A stretch of DNA of 10,960 bases from Chloroflexota bacterium. Its GTDB lineage: Bacteria; Chloroflexota; Dehalococcoidia; JAUQQI01. Below the pieces are notes generated by a model that saw only the letters and a program-made list of their open reading frames with translations, made no database searches and was not told the DNA's origin. Both the position numbers and the translations under genes were made by a program. Positions 5,505-10,960 of the stretch are shown piece after piece. Within the stretch, counting starts at the first letter, position 1. Each line of letters starts with the position of its first letter. The stretch spans positions 1 through 10,960 of the forward strand of contig JAUQQI010000117.1 in assembly GCA_030549955.1 (NCBI GenBank). Direction: 5' to 3'.

Positions 5505-7862
5505 ATGGTTCAGGCACCCGAGCGTCTTATCGGAGCGGAGGTTAAGCGGAAGGAAGACCCCCGCCTAATTACCGGCCAGGGAACCTATGTTGATAACCTG
5601 AAATTCGTTGGGACCGCCTACCTGGCCATCCTGCGTAGCCCGTACGCCCACGCCCGGATAAAGCGTATCGACGCGTCCCGGGCCAGGGTCCACCCGAAGG
5701 TCCTGGCCGTTTTCACCGGCGAGGACCTGCGCCGGGACGGCATCGGGTCGATTCCGGTCGGGTGGCTCCTTCCGGATATAAAACTGCCGCCCCACTACCC
5801 GCTGGCGGTCGATAAAGCCCGCTACGTCGGGGACGGGGTCGCGGCGGTCGTCGCCGAAGACCGCTACAGCGCCTACGACGCCCTGAGCCTCATCGAAGTG
5901 GAATATGAGCCGCTGCCGGCTGTCGTTGACCAGGAGGCGGCGACCAGGCCCGGCGCACCGCAGGTCCACGACGAAGCCCCGAATAACATCTGCTTTAAGT
6001 TCGCGATGGTGGCGGGCGATGTCAACCGGGCCTTGGCCGAGGCCGATGGGGTTGTCCGTCAGCGAATTATCAACCACCGGACCAGCGGCAGTTCGGTGGA
6101 GCCCCGGGCAGCGGTGGCCCTCTACCAGCCGGCCACCGGCGAGCTAACCCTTTACAACACGAACCAGAATCCCCACCTCATTCGGCTGCTCCTGGCCCTG
6201 ACGATGAACTACCCGGAGCACAAGATTCGAGTCATCGCCCCGGATGTCGGCGGCGGCTTTGGGACGAAGATCTACCTTTACCCGGATGAGGTGGTCGCCT
6301 GCTACGCGGCGATGAAGCTGGGGCGGCCGGTAAAGTGGGTCGAAACCCGCAGCGAGTACCTGCGGGCAACCGTCCACGGCCGGGACCACATCACCGACTT
6401 TGAGGTCGCCTACAAGCGGGACGGCACCATCACCGGCCTCAAGGTGACAACTTATGCCAACCTGGGGGCCTATATCTCCCCGTTTGCGCCCCTCATCCCG
6501 ACTTTTCTTTACGTGCCAATGCTCCACGGTCCGTACAAGCTGCCAAACGTCAGCGCCGAGGTCTACGGCGTCTTCACCAACACGACGCCGGTGGACGCGA
6601 CCCGCGGTGCCGGGCGGCCGGAAGCGACCTACCTGCTGGAGCGGATGGTGGACCTGGTTGCCCGGGAGCTCAATATGGACCCGGCTGACGTCCGGCGAAA
6701 GAATGTCCTCGAACCGTTCGAGAACTATCAGACGCCGCTCGCCTTTGTCTACGACAGCGGCAACTACCCGGCCACCCTGAACCGGGCCCTCGAACTGGTC
6801 GATTACGCCCGGCTTCGGGAAGAACAGCGTCGGCTGCGGGAGCAGGGCCGGTATATCGGCATCGGCCTTTCGACCTACGTCGAGGTCACCGGGGCGGCCC
6901 CGTCGCAGGTCGCAGTATCCCTGGGGGCTCAGGCCGGCCTGTTCGAAAGCGCCATCGTCCGGGTCCACCCCACTGGCAAGGTCACGGTCTTCACCGGGTC
7001 CCACACCCACGGCCAGGGCCACGAAACGACGTTTGCCCAGGCCATCGCCGACGAGTTCGGCATCTCCATCGACGATGTCGAGGTCGTTCACGGTGACACC
7101 GATGCCATCCCCTTCGGCCTGGGAACTTACGGCAGCCGGTCGACCCCGGTCGGGCTGACGGCGGCCTACATCGCCGGCCAGCGCATTATCGAAAAGGCGA
7201 CGAAGATTGCGGCCCATCTGCTCGAGGCGGCCGAGGCCGACATCGTCTTCGAGGGAGGCCGGTTCTTCGTCCGGGGTGCCCCCGAGCGGGCCGTGACCTT
7301 CCAGGAGGTTGCCCTTGAGGCGTACGTGCCCCGGAAGATCCCGGCCGACCTGGAGCTCGGCCTGGAGGCGACCGCGTTCTTTAACCCGAGCAATTTTGTG
7401 TTCCCATTTGGCACCCACGTGGCCGTGGTCGAGGTCGACCCGGAAACCGGTCAGGTGAAACTTCTGCGGTACCTGGCCGTTGACGACGTCGGCCGGGTCA
7501 TCAACCCAATGGTTGTTGACGGTCAGGTCCACGGCGGGGTCGTCCACGGCATCGGCCAGGCCCTCTGGGAGCAGGTAGTTTATGACGAGCAGGGCAACCT
7601 GCTCACCGGCACCTGGCTCGATTACGCGATGCCCAAGGCTCCGGACCTGCCGTCCTTCCAGACCGACCGGCTGGAGACGCCTTCGCCGGTCAACCCGCTT
7701 GGGGTAAAGGGTGCCGGCGAGACCGGGACCATCGCCTCAACCCCGGCCGTTGTCAACGCCGTTCTCGACGCCCTGGCCCCGTTCGGGGTAAAGCACATCG
7801 ACATGCCCCTGACCCCGGAGCGGGTCTGGCGGGCGCTTCAGGCCGCCCGGGGTCAAGGTTAG
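5505..7862 (+). CDS. coxL: Molybdenum hydroxylase large subunit L1 (form II CoxL-like, molybdopterin-binding)
   Basis: A complete 785-residue large subunit carrying the molybdopterin cytosine dinucleotide site where substrate is hydroxylated. Visible motifs: the N-terminal KRKEDPRLITGQGTYVDN segment, VGGGFG (248-253), the active-site loop ATRGAGR (365-371), HGQGHET (502-508, cofactor-contacting Gln504), GTYGSRS, and KGAGETG with the catalytic Glu739. The loop is form II-like; the Cys of form I Mo-Cu CO dehydrogenase (AYxCSFR) is absent, so copper-dependent CO oxidation is unlikely and the substrate is unknown. Oddities: Thr366 replaces the Tyr usual in AYRGAGR, and TSGSSVEPR (193-201) departs from the usual (L/I)xPxxMEPR at this site. 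GGAGGAGG (5493-5500) precedes the ATG. It lies between coxS and coxM, the usual form II S-L-M order. A second copy, L2, follows coxM. Confidence 0.93.
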   Translation: MVQAPERLIGAEVKRKEDPRLITGQGTYVDNLKFVGTAYLAILRSPYAHARIKRIDASRARVHPKVLAVFTGEDLRRDGIGSIPVGWLLPDIKLPPHYPLAVDKARYVGDGVAAVVAEDRYSAYDALSLIEVEYEPLPAVVDQEAATRPGAPQVHDEAPNNICFKFAMVAGDVNRALAEADGVVRQRIINHRTSGSSVEPRAAVALYQPATGELTLYNTNQNPHLIRLLLALTMNYPEHKIRVIAPDVGGGFGTKIYLYPDEVVACYAAMKLGRPVKWVETRSEYLRATVHGRDHITDFEVAYKRDGTITGLKVTTYANLGAYISPFAPLIPTFLYVPMLHGPYKLPNVSAEVYGVFTNTTPVDATRGAGRPEATYLLERMVDLVARELNMDPADVRRKNVLEPFENYQTPLAFVYDSGNYPATLNRALELVDYARLREEQRRLREQGRYIGIGLSTYVEVTGAAPSQVAVSLGAQAGLFESAIVRVHPTGKVTVFTGSHTHGQGHETTFAQAIADEFGISIDDVEVVHGDTDAIPFGLGTYGSRSTPVGLTAAYIAGQRIIEKATKIAAHLLEAAEADIVFEGGRFFVRGAPERAVTFQEVALEAYVPRKIPADLELGLEATAFFNPSNFVFPFGTHVAVVEVDPETGQVKLLRYLAVDDVGRVINPMVVDGQVHGGVVHGIGQALWEQVVYDEQGNLLTGTWLDYAMPKAPDLPSFQTDRLETPSPVNPLGVKGAGETGTIASTPAVVNAVLDALAPFGVKHIDMPLTPERVWRALQAARGQG

Positions 7863-7886
7863 AAATTTCGCAAGGAGGTTGGAGAG

Positions 7887-8750
7887 ATGTTTCCGGCCAC
7901 GTTTGAGTATTACGCCCCGACCAGTCTGGAGGAGGCGCTCAACCTTCTGCGGCAAAACCCTGAGGCAAAGGTTCTGGCCGGGGGCCACAGCCTGATTCCG
8001 GCCATGAAGCTGCGGCTGGCCACCCCGCCGGCCCTGGTGGACCTGCGCCGGATCCCCGGCCTTTCGGGCATCCGGCTTGAAGGCGACCAGCTGGTCATCG
8101 GCGCGATGACGACGTACTATGACGTTCAGACCTCGGAGCTCGTTCGCCAGCACGTGCCGGTCCTGGCTGAGGCCACCGACGTCGTGGGCGACCTCCAGGT
8201 CCGCAACTGGGGCACGGTCGGCGGAAGCCTCGCCCACAGCGACCCGGCCGGCGATTACCCGGCCATCATCCTCGCCCTTGGGGCCGAAGTCCGGGCCCGC
8301 GGACCCCAGGGTGAACGCACCATCCCCATCGACCAGTTCTTTGTCGGGATGTTCACCACGGCCCTCCAGCCCGGCGAGATCCTGACCGAGGTCAGGATCC
8401 CGGTTATGGGGCCAGGGACCGGCGCCGCCTACGTCAAGTTTCCCCACCCGGCTTCCCGCTACGCCGTGGTCGGGGTCTGCGCGGTGGTGGGCCGAGAGGA
8501 CAACATCTGCCGGCAGGCGCGCATCGCCGTGACCGGGGCAACCCTCTACGCGACCCGGGCGACCGCGGCCGAACAGGCCCTCCAGGGTCAGACTCTTAAT
8601 GCCGACACCATTCGGGCTGCGGCCGAGCGGGCCCCGGAAGGGCTGACGATCACGGGCGACCGTGTCTTTGCCTCCGAGGAGTACCGGACCCATCTGGTGC
8701 GGGTGCTCACCCGGCGGGCCCTGATGGCCGCGGTCGAGAAGATTCGCTGA
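7887..8750 (+). CDS. coxM: Molybdenum hydroxylase FAD-binding medium subunit, CoxM type
   Basis: A 287-residue FAD subunit that takes electrons from the iron-sulfur subunit and hands them to an acceptor such as quinone. FAD motifs are intact: AGGHS at 31-35 and TVGGS at 110-114 (followed by LAHSDPAGD). The C-terminal part (about 175-285) looks like the usual CO dehydrogenase flavoprotein C-terminal domain, with HPASRYAVVGV and TGATLYATRA. Length is normal. AAGGAGG (7872-7878) sits 8 nt before the ATG and the gap after L1 is 24 bp. It is the only FAD subunit here, flanked by two large-subunit genes, so it probably pairs with either one. A perfect hairpin lies inside the gene at 8378-8399. Confidence 0.96.
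   Translation: MFPATFEYYAPTSLEEALNLLRQNPEAKVLAGGHSLIPAMKLRLATPPALVDLRRIPGLSGIRLEGDQLVIGAMTTYYDVQTSELVRQHVPVLAEATDVVGDLQVRNWGTVGGSLAHSDPAGDYPAIILALGAEVRARGPQGERTIPIDQFFVGMFTTALQPGEILTEVRIPVMGPGTGAAYVKFPHPASRYAVVGVCAVVGREDNICRQARIAVTGATLYATRATAAEQALQGQTLNADTIRAAAERAPEGLTITGDRVFASEEYRTHLVRVLTRRALMAAVEKIR
8378..8399 (+). repeat. Perfect 9-bp hairpin inside coxM
   Basis: GATCCTGAC (8378-8386), four-base loop CGAG, GTCAGGATC (8391-8399). All nine stem pairs are Watson-Crick. It falls in the codons for a commonly conserved EILTEVRIP stretch, and the stem depends on an AGG arginine codon where this genome mostly uses CGG or CGC. There is no T-run after it, so it is not a terminator. It may be chance. 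Confidence 0.45.
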
Positions 8751-8774
8751 GACAGGATGGAGGGAGGTAAGCCA

Positions 8775-10960
8775 ATGGCGCAGGCCGTTGCCCCCGGGAA
8801 AGTTATGGGCGCACCCCTCAAGCGCAAGGAGGACCCCCGTTTCGTAACCGGCCGTGGGACCTATGTCGACAACATAAAATTCCCGGGCATGGTCTACCTG
8901 GCCATCCTCCGGAGCCCCTATGCCCACGCCCGGATAAAGCGCATCGATACGTCCCGGGCGAAGGCCCACCCCGGCATCCTGGCCGTCTACACGGCCGACG
9001 ACCTCAAAAAGGCGGGGGTGAAGTCGATGCCGGTCGCCGCCCGGCTACCGGGCAGCAGGGTGCCGGAACGTTACCCCCTGGCCGTGGGTAAGGTCCGGTT
9101 CGTTGGCGAGGGGGTCGCGGCGGTTGTGGCGGTTGACCGCTACGCGGCCCGGGATGCCCTCGACCTCATCGAGGTCGAGTATGAGCCCCTCCCGGCCGTG
9201 GTCGACCCGGAGGAAGCCGTTAAAGAGGGGGCGCCGCGCCTTTTTGACGATATCCCCGACAACATCTCTTTCCGGCGGCAGGTTTCGGTCGGAAACGTCG
9301 ACCAGGCGTTCGCCGAGGCCGACGGTGTCGTCCGCGAACGGCTCATCAACCACCGGCTCGTCCCGAACGCGATGGAGCCCCGGGCCGCCATTGCCTGGTA
9401 TCAGCCCGGTACTGGCGACCTCGTCCTGTACAGTACCAACCAGAACCCCCACATTATCCGGTCGTGGCTCATCTCGGTTATCGACCTGCCCGAGCACAAG
9501 GTCCGGGTGGTCGCCCCGGACGTTGGGGGCGGCTTTGGCAGCAAAATTTTTCTTTACCCGGACGAAGTTGTCGCCTCTTTTGCGTCGATGCAGCTCGGCC
9601 GGCCTGTAAAGTGGGTGGAGGACCGGACCGAGAACTTCCGGGCAACCACCCACGGCCGGGACCACATCACCGACTTCGAGGTGGCCTACAAGCGAGATGG
9701 GACCATTACCGGCTTGCGGGTTAAGACCTACTCTAACCTGGGGGCCTATCTTTCCCAGTACGGTCAGGCCATTGCCGGCGTTCTCTACACCGCAATGCTC
9801 CACGGCGTCTACCAGCTGCCGAATGTCTCGGCCGAGGTTATCGGGGTGCTGACGAATACGACCCCGACCGATGCCTACCGGGGGGCCGGCCGGCCCGAGG
9901 CCGCCTACCTGGTCGAACGGGCGGTGGACCGGGTTGCCCGGGAACTGGGCATGGACCAGGCCGAAATCCGGCGGAGAAATTTCATCCCGCCGTTCGATAA
10001 CTTCTACCGGACCCCCCTTGGCACGGTCTACGACAGCGGCAATTACGAGGGCGCCCTCAACCGGGCCCTGGAGCTTGCCGGCTACGACCAGTTGCGCCGG
10101 CAGCAGGCCGAGCTTCGCCAGCAGGGCCGCTACATTGGGATCGGCTTCTCGACGTATGTCGAGATCACCGGCCTGGCCCCGACAATTGACGGCACCCACA
10201 TCCGGGTTCACCCGACCGGTAAAGTCGAGGTTTACACCGGGACCCACGCCCACGGCCAGGGCCACGAGACGACCTTTGCCCAACTTGTCGCCGACCAGTT
10301 CGGCATCTCCCCTGATGACGTCGAGGTCCACCATGGGGACACCGGAAGCATCCCTTATGGGGGCGGCACATCCGGGAGCCGGTCGGCTCCGGTTGGTGGG
10401 TCGGCGACGTACCAGGCCGCCATTAAAATCGTCGAGAAGGCCCGTAAAATTGCGGCCCACCTGCTCGAGGCGGCCGAGGCTGATGTGGAGTTCGAGGGCG
10501 GGCGGTTCTTCGTGCGGGGTGCCCCGGAGAAGGGGGTGACGTTCCAGCAGGTTGCGGCCGCGGCCTACAACCCGGGCCGCCTGGCCCCGGACATCGAGCC
10601 CGGCCTCGAGGCGACCGCCTTTTACAGCCTGCCTGGAAACGCCTGCCCCTTCGGCGCCCACATCGCCGTCGTCGAAGTTGACCCCGAAACCGGTCACATT
10701 AAGCTTCTGCGGTATATCGCCGTCGACGACTGCGGCCGGGTGATGAACCCCCTGGTGGTCGAGGGGCAGGTCCACGGGGGTGTAACCCAGGGCATCGGCC
10801 AAGCCCTCTGGGAGTACGCGGCTTATGATGAGCAGGGGAACCTGCTTACCGGGTCCCTGCTCGAATATGCCCTCCCGCTGGCGAGCTATCTGCCGTCGTT
10901 CGAGACGGCGAGTACCGAGACCCCCTCGCCGGTCACGCCCCTCGGCATCAACGGGGTCGG
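8775..10960 (+). CDS. coxL: Molybdenum hydroxylase large subunit L2 (form II CoxL-like), 3' end cut by window edge
   Basis: Open frame of 728 codons from ATG 8775 to the right edge, paralogous to L1 and missing roughly the last 50 residues. Motifs: KRKEDPRFVTGRGTYVDN, VGGGFG (250-255), the canonical form II loop AYRGAGR (367-373), LVPNAMEPR (195-203) and HGQGHET (493-499, Gln495). The frame ends at GINGVG, directly before the expected catalytic Glu, so that residue cannot be checked. Compared with L1 it lacks 12 residues between AP and RVHPTGKV (DNA 10176-10206), a segment including L1's GLFES, and it reads GGGTSGSRS where L1 has GLGTYGSRS. No frameshift or stop interrupts it. GGAGG (8763-8767) is 7 nt before the ATG and the gap after coxM is 24 bp. 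No cysteine active-site loop, so it is not a form I CO dehydrogenase; substrate unknown. Confidence 0.93.
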   Translation, partial: MAQAVAPGKVMGAPLKRKEDPRFVTGRGTYVDNIKFPGMVYLAILRSPYAHARIKRIDTSRAKAHPGILAVYTADDLKKAGVKSMPVAARLPGSRVPERYPLAVGKVRFVGEGVAAVVAVDRYAARDALDLIEVEYEPLPAVVDPEEAVKEGAPRLFDDIPDNISFRRQVSVGNVDQAFAEADGVVRERLINHRLVPNAMEPRAAIAWYQPGTGDLVLYSTNQNPHIIRSWLISVIDLPEHKVRVVAPDVGGGFGSKIFLYPDEVVASFASMQLGRPVKWVEDRTENFRATTHGRDHITDFEVAYKRDGTITGLRVKTYSNLGAYLSQYGQAIAGVLYTAMLHGVYQLPNVSAEVIGVLTNTTPTDAYRGAGRPEAAYLVERAVDRVARELGMDQAEIRRRNFIPPFDNFYRTPLGTVYDSGNYEGALNRALELAGYDQLRRQQAELRQQGRYIGIGFSTYVEITGLAPTIDGTHIRVHPTGKVEVYTGTHAHGQGHETTFAQLVADQFGISPDDVEVHHGDTGSIPYGGGTSGSRSAPVGGSATYQAAIKIVEKARKIAAHLLEAAEADVEFEGGRFFVRGAPEKGVTFQQVAAAAYNPGRLAPDIEPGLEATAFYSLPGNACPFGAHIAVVEVDPETGHIKLLRYIAVDDCGRVMNPLVVEGQVHGGVTQGIGQALWEYAAYDEQGNLLTGSLLEYALPLASYLPSFETASTETPSPVTPLGINGV

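Noticed and set aside
6144..7547. 467-codon open frame on the minus strand, opposite L1
   Set aside because: Antisense to the L1 coding sequence. Its translation resembles that of the frame opposite L2, as expected when both are shadows of paralogous genes.
7737..8969. 410-codon open frame on the minus strand across the end of L1, coxM and the start of L2
   Set aside because: It crosses three well-supported genes and their ribosome binding sites, with no domain of its own; a codon-bias shadow.
9045..10802. 585-codon open frame on the minus strand, opposite L2
   Set aside because: It lies entirely antisense to a well-supported molybdopterin subunit. Long antisense frames are expected in GC-rich genes with strong third-position bias, and its translation shows no recognisable domain.
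5505..10960. Annotation of L1 and L2 as true Mo-Cu carbon monoxide dehydrogenase (form I)
   Set aside because: Both have RGAGR at the active-site loop and no CSFR cysteine that would bridge copper to molybdenum.
1..10960. CRISPR arrays, tRNA or rRNA genes, insertion sequences
   Set aside because: No regularly spaced repeats, tRNA-like cloverleafs, rRNA signature stretches or transposase motifs were seen. The window is almost fully occupied by protein genes.

Overview
This is a GC-rich bacterial window with eight genes, split into two divergent blocks around a short regulatory region at about 4273-4476. The RecG N-terminal extension, the stand-alone JAMM protease and the abundant xanthine-dehydrogenase-type subunits suggest Chloroflexota. 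That is inference from family resemblance; there is no rRNA or other marker here to prove it.

Left block (minus strand, read from 4272 down to 1): a JAMM/MPN+ metalloprotease (3820-4272), an unrecognised 100-residue protein overlapping its end by 29 bp (3546-3848), the DNA helicase RecG (1037-3499), and a lipoprotein resembling clan GH-A glycoside hydrolases that runs off the left edge (1-992). Gaps are 46 and 44 bp, all genes point the same way and no terminator is visible between them, so this may be one transcription unit of housekeeping and envelope functions.

Right block (plus strand, 4477 to the right edge): a CoxG-like SRPBCC protein, the iron-sulfur small subunit CoxS, a complete large molybdenum subunit (here L1), the FAD subunit CoxM, and a second large subunit (here L2) cut by the right edge. 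Gaps are 24-45 bp and nearly every gene has a strong Shine-Dalgarno sequence. A near-consensus sigma-70 promoter (TTGACA, 18 bp, CATAAT) lies just before coxG. The S-L-M order and the RGAGR active-site loop place the enzyme with form II (CODH-like) molybdenum hydroxylases. Neither large subunit has the cysteine loop (CSFR) of true Mo-Cu CO dehydrogenase, so CO oxidation should not be assumed.

The most interesting point is that one small and one FAD subunit sit with two different large subunits. L1 has changed residues at two normally conserved pocket sites (ATRGAGR and TSGSSVEPR). L2 keeps those sites canonical but lacks about 12 residues of another active-site segment and has a changed GTSGSRS motif. 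This looks like a pair of hydroxylases with different substrates sharing one electron-transfer module. The divergent intergenic region also carries spaced repeats and palindromes that could be operator sites.
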